A stretch of 64,000 bases of DNA, taken from positions 62,001-126,000 of the forward strand of contig NZ_FXZD01000006.1 of assembly GCF_900169145.1 (NCBI RefSeq), in the 5' to 3' direction. A program made the position numbers and the translations under genes. Source of the stretch: Brevibacterium antiquum CNRZ 918. Its GTDB lineage: Bacteria; Actinomycetota; Actinomycetes; Actinomycetales; Brevibacteriaceae. Below, in pieces: positions 56,313 to 64,000 of the stretch. Positions within the stretch are counted from its first letter, which is position 1, and each line of letters opens with the position of its first letter. A model generated the notes under the pieces. That model worked only from the letters and a program-made list of their open reading frames with translations, had not been told where the DNA came from and did not search any database.

Positions 56313-58400
56313 TCAGGATTGTTCCTCCACCACATCGACGCTGACGATGCGCGCGATCGACAGGGACGCCTCGGCGCCGGTGGTCTTGACCTTGCCGCGC
56401 ACGCGCCCACCATTGACGGTGGCAGGGAGCATGTCGATGAGGCGTTCCTTCCCGTGCGAGTCGGCGAGCGTGATCGTGACCTGCTGGCCCGCCCCGGCGG
56501 CTTCCCGGAGTCGATCCATGTGTCCCAACGGCTCGTCCGTGCTCGTGGCTGGGGCCGCGCGGGCTCCGGGGGAGCGGAGGATGCGGATGTAGTCGTCGAG
56601 GTGGGCATCGTCGACCCGTGCGCGCTTGCGCAGGTGCACCTCCGGCTCGGCCTGAGTGATGACCTTGCGTTTGCGCACCGGCCCAGACGGTGAGTGAAGC
56701 ATGGCGTGGTGCTCGGCGGACTCGAGCAGGTGCATGGTGCGTTCGGGGCCCAGCTGACCGACCGCCACAGTCGGTGCCAGACGTTCGAGACCGGCCGGCA
56801 GCATGGCCTGGTCGGAGAGGATGACGTCGAGGTCGACGGGATCGTCGACGACGAGGACGGCGCGGGCACCGGCAACCTGCACGCGACGCAGCTTCGAGGC
56901 CGTGTTCTGCACGAGGAAGTTCAGCGTCGAAGGCAGGGCCTCGGCGCTGATCTCAGCGAGCTGGGCCAAGGCGTCCTCGGCGTTGATGCCGGCCTGCATG
57001 CTCGCTTCGATCGTGGTGGCATCGATGCGGTACACGGTGCCCTGCCCGCGCGCCTCGACGACGGCGAACCTGCGCAGGATGTGATGGACTCTGGGCTCGA
57101 TGGGTCCGGTCGCCACCGCCGTGAGGTCGGATTGGATGAGCACGGTCTCGACCTCATCGACGAGTCCGAGCCGGACCGCGTCGACGACATCGGTGGGCAC
57201 CTCGAGGCTTTCTAGGCTGAAGTTCACCGGTGCGATCGACGGATCGTGGGCGGCCTGGGCGCTCATCGCAGACCGCAGTCCCTTGGCGAGGAGGACACCG
57301 AACCTGCTGGGCCCGAAGTGTTCGGAATTCTGCAGGGGGGTCGTCGCCAGGCCGAAAGCACCGGCGGTGTGCAGGATCGCTTCGGTCATCGCGAAGTCGT
57401 GTGCCGGGATGAGGGGGCGGGTGGCAAGGACCTGCGCGTGAATCCATTCGGCGGAGCGTGAGGATCCGTGTCCGATGTCGTGCAGAATCTCCAGGATAGT
57501 GAAGCGCAGCAGAGGCATCGTCGGCTGCGACTGACTGAACCCCTTGAACAGGGACTTCTTCGGAGATGTGAGGACGGTGAGGCGTTCGTTGGCACTCGCC
57601 CCTGCCGCCAGCTGGGTGACGTCGAGGGGTTCGCGCAGCCAGGAGGTCATCAATGCCGCCCACAGCTGCGCCCTGTCGCCTTCGAGGACATCGGCTGCGT
57701 CGTCGCTGGCCGTCCACTGAGGATCCAATGGGTCGTCGAGCACGCCGATGAGGCGCAGCGACTTCGCTGCCAGCAGCAGGGTGATCGTCTGTTCGAGCCC
57801 CAGGTCGATGGTCTTCCCGATCCGGGTGACGTCTCGCTTGGAGATGCCGCCGCTGGTCAGACGGGAGATCGGTGAGCTCGCCAGCTCATCGACGAGTCCA
57901 CGCAGGGAGGAGATCACCTCTGCCACGGCGGCTCGTTCGCTGTTGTGGATGAGTGTCGTCGGGATCGCCTCGATACTGGAGTCGAGCTCGGACGCCGCCT
58001 GCCACGGATGTGCCCGGGCGGATTCGGCCGCCGAGGTGGGCAGCAGTGTGATGGCCTCCGACTGGATCCGCCAGGTGGTTTCAGACGAGGGCCAGGCCAG
58101 ACCCAGGTCGCGCAGTCGGGGGAGGACCACCTCGGCGCGGGTGTCGTCGATATGACGATTCTCACCCACGTTGATGTCCGCCGAGGTGCGCGCGGACTTG
58201 GCCAGGTCGATGAAGACGTCGAGCTGGGCTGAGGTCAGTGCTTCGATGCCCCTGGAGACGCCGATTCGCGAGGAAGCAGCCGCGGCCAGCGAAGGGATCG
58301 TCGGGGACTCGGGTTGGAGGAGATCGCGACGGGTCCGGACGAGGGACTCGAAGTCGGTATCGGAACTGTGGGACAGCCATTGGCTGAAGGTCATTGACAT
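56313..58400 (-). CDS. Helicase-associated (Helicase_C_3) domain protein, XPB partner
   Basis: A 695-residue protein, the counterpart of Rv0862c, which lies beside XPB in mycobacteria. The N-terminal half is Ala- and Leu-rich and helical with winged-helix character. From about residue 380 is the Helicase_C_3 region (TLNFLVQNTASKLRRVQVAGARAVLVVDDPVDL), which looks like a non-catalytic helicase-like domain; no Walker motif is present. It probably helps XPB bind DNA or other factors. The start at 58400 has TAAACT eight bases upstream and no ribosome binding site, so it may also be leaderless. It is followed by XPB after 58 bases. Confidence 0.85.
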   Translation of the reverse strand: MSMTFSQWLSHSSDTDFESLVRTRRDLLQPESPTIPSLAAAASSRIGVSRGIEALTSAQLDVFIDLAKSARTSADINVGENRHIDDTRAEVVLPRLRDLGLAWPSSETTWRIQSEAITLLPTSAAESARAHPWQAASELDSSIEAIPTTLIHNSERAAVAEVISSLRGLVDELASSPISRLTSGGISKRDVTRIGKTIDLGLEQTITLLLAAKSLRLIGVLDDPLDPQWTASDDAADVLEGDRAQLWAALMTSWLREPLDVTQLAAGASANERLTVLTSPKKSLFKGFSQSQPTMPLLRFTILEILHDIGHGSSRSAEWIHAQVLATRPLIPAHDFAMTEAILHTAGAFGLATTPLQNSEHFGPSRFGVLLAKGLRSAMSAQAAHDPSIAPVNFSLESLEVPTDVVDAVRLGLVDEVETVLIQSDLTAVATGPIEPRVHHILRRFAVVEARGQGTVYRIDATTIEASMQAGINAEDALAQLAEISAEALPSTLNFLVQNTASKLRRVQVAGARAVLVVDDPVDLDVILSDQAMLPAGLERLAPTVAVGQLGPERTMHLLESAEHHAMLHSPSGPVRKRKVITQAEPEVHLRKRARVDDAHLDDYIRILRSPGARAAPATSTDEPLGHMDRLREAAGAGQQVTITLADSHGKERLIDMLPATVNGGRVRGKVKTTGAEASLSIARIVSVDVVEEQS

Positions 58401-58424
58401 CGCTGTTCAGTTTAGCGCGAGGGT

Positions 58425-58430
58425 TACAAT
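58425..58430 (+). promoter_or_regulatory. -10 box TACAAT of the small membrane protein
   Basis: TACAAT lies 43 bases before the TTG; AAAGGA provides the ribosome binding site. It is divergent from the Helicase_C_3 promoter. Confidence 0.5.
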
Positions 58431-58472
58431 AGATGGGCAGAAGAGCTTTGGAGATCTCGGAAAGGACGAGCA

Positions 58473-58703
58473 TTGTCAGCCCAGCGTGTCGACACCACCA
58501 TCGTCGTCGTAGCCGTTGCCGCCGCCCTTGTCGGTGCAGTGGCGCTGATCGGCGTACTGAGCCAGGCCTGGATGGGCTACGCCCCCTCGCACCTGCTGAC
58601 ATACCTGCCGATGATCCTCCTCCCGATCGCATTCGCCTTGGTCGCGCTGGCCCTGGTCAGGGCAGCACTGAGACGCAGACAGACTGAGGTGGGCCAGAGC
58701 TGA
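58473..58703 (+). CDS. Small two-helix membrane protein, unknown function
   Basis: A 76-residue protein with two membrane helices: TIVVVAVAAALVGAVALIGVL (residues 9-29) and LPMILLPIAFALVALALVRAAL (residues 45-66), joined by a short loop WMGYAPSHLLTY. The ends are polar. A TTG start with AAAGGA eight bases upstream is used. It is not recognised. It lies divergent from the XPB pair, upstream of the cold-shock-domain gene. Confidence 0.7.
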   Translation: MSAQRVDTTIVVVAVAAALVGAVALIGVLSQAWMGYAPSHLLTYLPMILLPIAFALVALALVRAALRRRQTEVGQS

Positions 58704-59135
58704 AAGTCGGCCACGGTCGCTGTCATCGGCACACGCACTTCCACCGAGGCGATCGTCTCGCCGCGGTATGGTCGCGAAGTCAGCATCGGGCACACACTCA
58801 CCAAGACAGCGTCGCGCCGAGGCCGGCCACAGCCAACGTCGGCACTCAGGGCGATTCGAGCGGCCATGATGTGGACGGCGCACCGTTCCGGCTGCAGCCC
58901 GGCCGCTGAGAAGGCACACGAGCACACAGCCGAATCGAACCTCGGATCGGATCCCGGACCGCGTCAATGCAGCCAGACGAAAGCGTCGGTGACCGAAACG
59001 ATGGTCGCTGATCCATGCACCACCGAGCATGTCGAACACCGCACCACCGAGCATCACCGACTACGAGCATCATCAAATACGAGCATCACCAGTTATCAGC
59101 ATCACCAACTACGAGCATCACCAGGAAAGGACACC
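58704..59135. other. Gene-free stretch upstream of the cold-shock-domain gene
   Basis: These 432 bases hold no convincing gene. The right third is repetitive: GCACCACCGAGCAT occurs twice (near 59018 and 59041), then a 16-bp tandem repeat runs to the ribosome binding site. Confidence 0.5.
59051..59130. repeat. 16-bp tandem repeat, five copies, in the 5' leader of the cold-shock-domain gene
   Basis: Copies start at 59051, 59067, 59083, 59099 and 59115, each beginning GCATCA and most ending TACGA; the last changes into the AAAGG ribosome binding site. The unit is about GCATCACCAACTACGA. Confidence 0.92.
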
Positions 59136-59516
59136 ATGCCAACCGGACGCGTGAAATGGTTCGACGTCGATAAGGGCTTCGGCTTCGTCATCGCCGAGGA
59201 CGGCTCTCAGGCCTTCCTCCACTCCTCAGTCCTGCCCGAGGACGCTGAAGTCACCAAGGGCACACGCCTCGATTACGACGTGGTCGATTCCCGTCGCGGA
59301 GCCCAGGTCCTCAAGGCCAGGCTGCTCTCCGCCCCGGCCAAGATTGCGAAGGTTCGCAGACGTCCGGCCGAAGACATGGCAGTTATGGTTGAAGATGTCA
59401 TCAAAGTACTCGATGACCTCAACAACGGACTGCAGCACGGCCGCTACCCCGACTCGTCCCACGGGAACAAGGTAGCCTCATTGCTGCGGGCAATTGCCGA
59501 CGATTTGGAGTCCTGA
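59136..59516 (+). CDS. Cold-shock-domain protein with C-terminal extension
   Basis: A 126-residue protein. Residues 1-67 are a cold-shock domain (VKWFDVDKGFGFVIAEDG and AFLHSSVL). The extra 58 residues (PAEDMAVMVEDVIKVLDDLNNGLQHG to the end) are a helical, acidic tail often seen in actinobacterial CspB-type proteins. AAAGGACACC precedes the ATG. Its stop overlaps the DUF3027 gene as TGATG, a common pairing in actinobacteria. Confidence 0.92.
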   Translation: MPTGRVKWFDVDKGFGFVIAEDGSQAFLHSSVLPEDAEVTKGTRLDYDVVDSRRGAQVLKARLLSAPAKIAKVRRRPAEDMAVMVEDVIKVLDDLNNGLQHGRYPDSSHGNKVASLLRAIADDLES

Positions 59517-60430
59517 TGTCATCACTCTTCAGTGAATGGTTGGCCGGCCAGAGTGCCGAGCCGACGAATGACCCTGCGCCCGCAGAGGCGGCGTCGGCTG
59601 CTGTGACTCCGGTCGAGGCCCAGGCTGAGACGGCGGCGCCGGTGAAGCCGGCCAAGGCTTCGCGGGCGAACTCCGAGAAGGTCGTCCTCGACGCACAGCT
59701 GGCCGCAGCCATTGACACCGCGCGTTCAGCCATCGCCGAGGTTGCCGGCAGTTCCGTGATCGGTGACCACTTGGGCACTCTGGCTGAGGGCACCCGCCTG
59801 GTCACCCACTACTTCGCGTGCACCGATCCGACCTACCGCGGGTGGCGTTGGGTCGCAGTCCTCGCCCGTGCTCCTCGGGCGAAGAAGGTCACGGTCTGCG
59901 AGACGGCACTGCTGCCCGGCCCCGATTCGCTCGTCGCACCGGAATGGGTCCCCTGGGATCAGCGTGTTGAACCCGGCGATCTGACTCCCCGCGACACTCT
60001 GCCCAAGGTCGAGGACGATCCGAACCTGCAGCAGGGCTTCGAACAGGTCGAAGAGACCTCGGATGGCAACCTCGACGAGATCCCGAATTTTGAGTTCGGG
60101 CTCGGCCGCCGCCGGGTGCTCTCTCCCGAAGGCATCTCTTCGGCGGCCACTAGGTGGGCGGAATCGGAGACCGGTGCAGAATCGGATTTCGCGGCGAAGG
60201 CATCGGCCCACTGCTCCAGCTGCGGATACCTCATGCCGCTGGCCGGATCGCTGCGGCAGAAGTTCGGGGTCTGCGCGAACGGCTGGTCTCCGGCCGACGG
60301 CAAGGTCGTCGCACTCGACTTCGGCTGCGGAGCCCACTCGGAGACCGACGTCAGCCGGCAGAGCACTGACCCTGCCGAGGCCGTCGTTGACGACTACTCC
60401 GCCGGCGAACTCGAGTTCCAGGAGGGCTGA
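59516..60430 (+). CDS. DUF3027 protein
   Basis: A 304-residue protein. An acidic linker of about 45 residues is followed by the DUF3027 domain: VVLDAQLAAAIDTARSAIAEVAG to LPKVEDDPNLQQGFEQ, including RGWRWVAVLARAPRAKKVTVCE, LPGPDSLVAPEWVPWDQRV. Further on, CSSCGYLMPLAGSLRQKFGVCANGWSPADGKVV has a C-x2-C ... C pattern that probably binds zinc. The family is limited to actinobacteria and has no known function. It is coupled to the cold-shock-domain gene and so may work with RNA. Confidence 0.88.
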   Translation: MSSLFSEWLAGQSAEPTNDPAPAEAASAAVTPVEAQAETAAPVKPAKASRANSEKVVLDAQLAAAIDTARSAIAEVAGSSVIGDHLGTLAEGTRLVTHYFACTDPTYRGWRWVAVLARAPRAKKVTVCETALLPGPDSLVAPEWVPWDQRVEPGDLTPRDTLPKVEDDPNLQQGFEQVEETSDGNLDEIPNFEFGLGRRRVLSPEGISSAATRWAESETGAESDFAAKASAHCSSCGYLMPLAGSLRQKFGVCANGWSPADGKVVALDFGCGAHSETDVSRQSTDPAEAVVDDYSAGELEFQEG

Positions 60431-60438
60431 CCCAGTCG

Positions 60439-61698
60439 ATGGCGCACACGTTCCGGTCACTGGCTGAACCGAACTACCGACATTGGTTCGCCGGTGCCCT
60501 GATCTCGAACACCGGAACGTGGATGCAGAGGACGGCCCAGGACTGGATCGTCCTCACTTACCTGACGAACAACAATGCTTCGGCGCTGGGCATCACCATG
60601 GCGCTGCAGATGGGCCCACAGCTCATCATGTTCCCCTTCGCGGGAGCGATCGCCGACAAGTTCTCCAAGCGCAGACTTCTCATGGTCACCCAGACACTGT
60701 TGGGGGCCGTGGGGCTGCTCCTGTTCGTGCTCGTCATCACCGACGTCATCGTCCTCTGGCACGTCTACATGACTGCGTTGGCCTTGGGTATCCTAGCCAC
60801 CCTCGACAACCCTTCGCGGCAGGCCTTCGTCTCTGAGCTGGTCGGTGAGAAACTGCTTCCCAACGCGGTCAGCCTCAACTCCGCATCATTCAACGGTGCG
60901 CGCATGATCGGTCCCGCCGTCGCCGGAGTCCTCACCGCACTCATCGGCGCCGGACCGGTGTTCCTGATCAGCGGGCTCGGGTTCGCTGCGACCCTGACGG
61001 TGCTCATCCGTTTGGATCAGACCCGGCTGCACCCGTCGGGGCGCCGGGGTACGGGCGGGATCCTGGGCGGATTCAAGTACCTGCGACGACGTCCCGATGT
61101 GGCGATCGTGCTGCTCGTCCTGTTCATCGTCGCGACCTTCGGATTCAACTTCAACATCTACACCGCCACCATGGCCAAGATCGAGTTCGGCCAGGACGCC
61201 AGCGGCTTCGGTCTGCTCAACTCCGTCATGGCTATCGGCTCAGTCACCGGGGCGCTGATTTCGGCGAAGCGGGAGAAGCCGAGGCTGCGTTTCATCTTCG
61301 GCGCGGCAGGCGGATTCGGCCTCGCAGTGGGAACAGCATCTCTGATACCCAACTACTATGTCTTCGCGGCCTCGCTGATGCTGGTCGGCTTCGCGTCGCT
61401 GACGATGATGACCTCGGCCAATGCCTATGTGCAGACGACGACTCCTGCACACTATCGCGGTCGGGTCATGGCGATCTACGCGGCCGTCGTCCTGGGCGGG
61501 ACTCCCATCGGTGCCCCGCTGGCAGGGTGGGTCGCCGATATGTACGGACCGCGGATGGCGATGGGCGTCGGAGCCGCCTCGGGCATCATCGCCTTCGGTG
61601 TCGGTCTGGTGTGGATGGTCGTGTCGAAGAACCTGCGCTTGAGCTATGACCCCAGATCTCGCATCCGCCTCCACCTGAGCTATCACGGTCGGCCCTGA
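60439..61698 (+). CDS. MFS transporter (DHA3/EntS-like)
   Basis: A 419-residue MFS exporter with 12 helices. RSLAEPNYRHWFAGALISNTGTWMQRTAQDWIVL is the typical start of the EntS-like group, which exports siderophores or drugs. The loop 2-3 motif is GAIADKFSKRRLLM and the second repeat has AVVLGGTPIGAPLAGWVAD. The ATG is eight bases past the DUF3027 stop, so it likely shares that transcript. The substrate is unknown. Confidence 0.87.
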   Translation: MAHTFRSLAEPNYRHWFAGALISNTGTWMQRTAQDWIVLTYLTNNNASALGITMALQMGPQLIMFPFAGAIADKFSKRRLLMVTQTLLGAVGLLLFVLVITDVIVLWHVYMTALALGILATLDNPSRQAFVSELVGEKLLPNAVSLNSASFNGARMIGPAVAGVLTALIGAGPVFLISGLGFAATLTVLIRLDQTRLHPSGRRGTGGILGGFKYLRRRPDVAIVLLVLFIVATFGFNFNIYTATMAKIEFGQDASGFGLLNSVMAIGSVTGALISAKREKPRLRFIFGAAGGFGLAVGTASLIPNYYVFAASLMLVGFASLTMMTSANAYVQTTTPAHYRGRVMAIYAAVVLGGTPIGAPLAGWVADMYGPRMAMGVGAASGIIAFGVGLVWMVVSKNLRLSYDPRSRIRLHLSYHGRP

Positions 61699-61752
61699 GA
61701 ACCGGGCCGGCAGTCGTCTGCCATCCTGAGCGCGGCGCGGAATCTGGTCGCC

Positions 61753-61758
61753 TAAGAT
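61753..61758 (+). promoter_or_regulatory. -10 box TAAGAT ahead of a small leader frame and DUF456
   Basis: TAAGAT would start transcripts a few bases before the ATG at 61769, the first codon of an eight-codon frame whose TGA overlaps the GTG of the DUF456 gene (61792). Confidence 0.4.
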
Positions 61759-61768
61759 CAATAGACCC

Positions 61769-61795
61769 ATGAGCAACAGATCGGACAGACAGTGA
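61769..61795 (+). CDS. Possible eight-codon leader frame (MSNRSDRQ)
   Basis: ATG at 61769 to TGA at 61793-61795. It lies four bases or so past the expected start of transcription, and its stop shares bases with the GTG of the next gene. It may load ribosomes for the weakly marked GTG. Chance cannot be ruled out for so short a frame. Confidence 0.3.
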   Translation: MSNRSDRQ

Positions 61796-62289
61796 ACGCG
61801 GACATTCTCACCTCGGTGCTGGTCGGACTGGCGATCCTCATCGGCTGTCTCGGCATCATCTTGCCCGTGCTGCCTGGATCCATCCTCATCGCGGCGGCCG
61901 TGCTGGTGTGGGCGATCATCATCGGCGGGCCGCTGGCCTGGATCGTATTCTCTATCGTCGCCGTCTTCGTCACGGGTGGCATGAGCGCCTCCCTGGTGCT
62001 CACGGGCAGAAAGCTCAAGGCGATGGAAGTCCCCAACAAGTCTGTGCTGTTGGCCGGTGGCCTCGGCATCATCGGGTTCTTCGTGATTCCCGTCATCGGC
62101 CTGCCGATCGGCTTCATCGTCGGCCTCTACCTCGCCGAACACATGCGGCTGCACGAAGCCAAGGAAGCCTGGGACTCCAGCTGGGGATCACTCAAGGCGA
62201 TCGGCCTCGGCGCCGCCATCGAGTTCCTGCTCGCCCTGCTGGCGGCGATCACCTTCGGCATCGGAACTCTCATCCACTTCCTCGGCTGA
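61792..62289 (+). CDS. DUF456 membrane protein
   Basis: A 165-residue protein of the DUF456 family with about five membrane segments: VLVGLAILIGCLGIILPVLPGSILI at the start (with the family's P-x-x-P-G-S), ILLAGGLGIIGFFVIPVIGLPIGFIVGLYLAEH-like Gly-zipper region in the middle, and a final helix to IHFLG. The family function is not known, though Gly zippers suggest oligomers. The start GTG has no strong ribosome binding site. Confidence 0.87.
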   Translation: MNADILTSVLVGLAILIGCLGIILPVLPGSILIAAAVLVWAIIIGGPLAWIVFSIVAVFVTGGMSASLVLTGRKLKAMEVPNKSVLLAGGLGIIGFFVIPVIGLPIGFIVGLYLAEHMRLHEAKEAWDSSWGSLKAIGLGAAIEFLLALLAAITFGIGTLIHFLG

Positions 62290-62401
62290 GGGCACGCGAG
62301 CGTTGAGGACACGCGAGTGCTGAGGGCCGCATCACGCGCGCAGCACAACGCACCGGCACTCGCACGTCCTCCTGTCGGCCGCTTCGCCTACAGACAGTAG
62401 T

Positions 62402-62471
62402 GCACCCCGCACCGTCCGTTCCGAAGACAACCCCTGCAGAGGGTGGTTTCGGCACTGACGGTGCGGGGTGC
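62402..62471. terminator. Large hairpin between DUF456 and serC
   Basis: A perfect 15-bp stem GCACCCCGCACCGTC (62402-62416) with its complement at 62457-62471 encloses an inner stem CCGAA/TTCGG. It lies 20 bases past the serC stop and could serve both convergent genes. Confidence 0.8.
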
Positions 62472-62490
62472 TCGAATTGCTGAGGAGGCT

Positions 62491-63648
62491 TCAGGCCAGG
62501 GCGTCGATGACGAAGTCGATGCTTGCCAGCAGCGCTTTGACGTCGTCGGGATCGACGGAGACGAACGTTGCGATGCGCAGTTGGTTGCGGCCCAGCTTGC
62601 GGTAGGGCTCAACGTCGACGATGCCGTTGTTGCGCAGCACAGACGCGACGAGGGCCGCATCGACCGAATCGTCGAAGTCGATGGTGGTCACGACCGACGA
62701 GCGGTCATCAGGGTTCTCGACGAAGGGATGAGCCACCTCGGTGGCATCGGCCCAGTCGTAGACTAAACCGGAGGTCTCACGAGTGCGGGCGGTGGCCCAC
62801 TCGAGGCCGCCGTTGCCGTTGATCCATTCGATCTGCTCGGCCAGGAGGACCAAGGTCGTCACGGCAGGAGTGTTGTAGGTCTGGTCCTTGCGGGAGTTCT
62901 CGATCGCGGTCACAAGATCCAAGGACGCGGGGATCCAGCGTCCGGAATCCTTGATCTCCTGGGCGCGAGCAATGGCCTTCGGAGACATGATCGCCACCCA
63001 CAGGCCGCCGTCGGAGCCCATGTTCTTCTGCGGTGCGAAGTAGTAGACGTCGGTCGCGGTGATGTCGACAGGCAGACCACCGGCACCGGATGTGGCATCG
63101 ATGACGACGAGCGCGTCATCGTCGATGCCTTCGGGACGGGCGATCGTGGTGGCGACGCCGGTTGAGGTTTCGTTGTGCGGCCAGGCATAGACATCGGGTG
63201 CGCCATCAGAGTTTCCGGTCGCCTCGGCGAAGGATGCGGGGGAGGGGATGGCGGAGGTGCCGGGTTCGGCCGTGAGGATCAGGGAATCCTGCAGGTGTGG
63301 GGCCTCATCGGTGGCCTTCGCGAACTTCTGACCGAATTCACCGAAGGTTGCGTGTGCGGCCCGTTCACGCACGAGCCCGAAGGCGGCGACGTCCCAGAAG
63401 ACGGTGGATCCGCCGTTGCCTAGGACCACCTCGTAGCCGGAGGGCAGGTTGAAGAGTTCGGCCAGGCCGGTGCGGATGCGAGCGACCAGCTTCTTCACGG
63501 GTGCTTGGCGGTGGCTGGTGCCCAGCACATCGGTGGCGGCGGAGTTCAGCGCCTCGATCTGGGCTCTGCGGATGCGGGCCGGACCGGCTCCGAATCGTCC
63601 GTCGGCGGGTAGGAGTTCGTCTGGGATCGCTATCTTCGTGGCAGTCAC
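62491..63648 (-). CDS. serC: Phosphoserine aminotransferase
   Basis: A 385-residue PLP-dependent aminotransferase of the actinobacterial SerC type. It begins ATKIAIPDELLPADGRFGAGPARIR, and the Lys that holds PLP is in DVYYFAPQKNMGSDGG. GTSHRQAPVKKLV, VLGNGGSTVFWDVA and YNTPAVTTLVLL are further family blocks. It makes phosphoserine in serine synthesis. The GTG at 63648 is chosen because TAGAAT lies seven bases upstream and it begins close to the common family start; an ATG three codons earlier is inside that box. Confidence 0.95.
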   Translation of the reverse strand: MTATKIAIPDELLPADGRFGAGPARIRRAQIEALNSAATDVLGTSHRQAPVKKLVARIRTGLAELFNLPSGYEVVLGNGGSTVFWDVAAFGLVRERAAHATFGEFGQKFAKATDEAPHLQDSLILTAEPGTSAIPSPASFAEATGNSDGAPDVYAWPHNETSTGVATTIARPEGIDDDALVVIDATSGAGGLPVDITATDVYYFAPQKNMGSDGGLWVAIMSPKAIARAQEIKDSGRWIPASLDLVTAIENSRKDQTYNTPAVTTLVLLAEQIEWINGNGGLEWATARTRETSGLVYDWADATEVAHPFVENPDDRSSVVTTIDFDDSVDAALVASVLRNNGIVDVEPYRKLGRNQLRIATFVSVDPDDVKALLASIDFVIDALA

Positions 63649-63655
63649 GCTCGAC

Positions 63656-63661
63656 ATTCTA
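63656..63661 (-). promoter_or_regulatory. -10 box TAGAAT of serC, leaderless
   Basis: TAGAAT, seven bases, then GTG at 63648. Confidence 0.6.
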
Positions 63662-63810
63662 CGGCGCACCCACCTGTACTCGATGACCGGCATCGTCATG
63701 TAGAGACATGTCAGGGTCGGATCGAGTCGTGTCCACCAGCCACGCGGATGATTCCTCGCACCAGTGATGCCTCGGCCAGTCATGCGGTGCCGCGTGTCAC
63801 CGGCTCGCCG

Positions 63811-63816
63811 TAGAGT
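63811..63816 (+). promoter_or_regulatory. -10 box TAGAGT of pdxH, leaderless
   Basis: TAGAGT, six bases, then ATG at 63823. It is divergent from serC with about 150 bases between the two -10 boxes. Confidence 0.6.
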
Positions 63817-63822
63817 GAGGGT

Positions 63823-64000
63823 ATGAGTGAGCCAGTCGACCGATTGCCGCAGACCCGGAAGTCCTACGAATCCCCGACCTTCGACCGTCCCGAGGTCTCG
63901 CCGCTCGCGCTGTTTCGACAGTGGTACGACGAAGCCGCGGCCCACGTCCGCGAACCGAACGCGATGACGGTCTCAACCCTCGACGAATGGGGTCCGTCCT
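63823..64000 (+). CDS. pdxH: Pyridoxamine 5'-phosphate oxidase, N-terminal part
   Basis: The first 59 residues are in the window and the frame runs off the right edge. VSPLALFRQWYDEAAAHVREPNAMTVSTLDEWGPS is the family start (P-x-x-x-F-x-x-W and EPNAM-x-x-x-T) in separable blocks. It makes pyridoxal phosphate, the cofactor of SerC, from the pyridoxamine form. It is divergent from serC, perhaps with shared control. Confidence 0.85.
   Translation, partial: MSEPVDRLPQTRKSYESPTFDRPEVSPLALFRQWYDEAAAHVREPNAMTVSTLDEWGPS

Noticed and set aside
54620-56875. A 751-residue reading of XPB
   Set aside because: The extra N-terminal residues are out-of-frame sequence of the partner gene; the family starts at MNGPLIVQSD.
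59051-59130. The 16-bp repeat as a CRISPR array
   Set aside because: The units are directly adjacent with no spacers and there are no cas genes.

Overview
The window is dense, GC-rich bacterial chromosome with no phage, plasmid, IS element or CRISPR array visible. Gene content points to a high-GC Gram-positive actinobacterium: mycothiol-dependent formaldehyde detoxification (mscR), a PspA-PspAA-HtpX-PspAB stress operon, a WXG100 protein, bacterial XPB helicase with its Helicase_C_3 partner, DUF3263 plus LytR_C upstream of a groE-type chaperonin, DUF3027 and DUF4032. Brevibacterium or another member of the Micrococcales is my best guess, but no rRNA is present to settle it. About 57 protein genes and one tRNA are supported. 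Many genes have a TANNNT -10 box only 6 or 7 bases before the start codon and no Shine-Dalgarno sequence, which suggests leaderless mRNAs.

Layout. 1-5.6 kb: the tail of an unknown gene, an amino-acid permease, an mscR/MBL-hydrolase pair, and the MetP/MetS transporter including a 34-residue small subunit. 5.9-8.5 kb: cysS and rlmB, closed by a perfect 33-bp hairpin. 8.5-13.2 kb: a second permease, an SDR dehydrogenase, and a DUF4032 protein coupled to an orphan ABC ATPase. 13.5-18.1 kb: two coupled LacI-type regulators facing the trehalose operon otsA-otsB. 18.1-24.7 kb: a membrane-tailed Ser/Thr kinase, a membrane-anchored DsbA-like protein, tRNA-Thr, an MFS exporter, and a two-component pair whose response regulator carries a frameshift.

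24.8-35.1 kb: an LtrA-family protein, an M4 protease overlapping its probable emfourin inhibitor, a tryptophan-to-kynurenine module (kynA, PaaX-type regulator, kynurenine-formamidase-like hydrolase), an SGNH hydrolase, an amidohydrolase coupled to a ThrE-type exporter, and ung. 35.3-44.2 kb: an aldehyde dehydrogenase, DUF3263 and LytR_C proteins, a cold-shock protein, CIRCE-controlled groEL, several small genes, and a Gly-rich membrane protein coupled to an S4 RNA-binding protein. 44.4-52.3 kb: an envelope-stress block, all on the minus strand: response regulator, histidine kinase, HtrA protease, WXG100, PspA, PspAA, HtpX, PspAB. 52.6-64 kb: a CGNR regulator, a DMT exporter, XPB helicase and partner, a cold-shock-domain protein coupled to DUF3027, an MFS exporter, DUF456, serC, and the start of pdxH.

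The best candidates for something new are the envelope-stress block with its repeat-rich promoter, the extended dyad in front of kynA, the DUF4032/ABC-ATPase pair, the membrane protein/S4 pair, the long palindrome family, and short tandem repeats placed repeatedly just upstream of genes.
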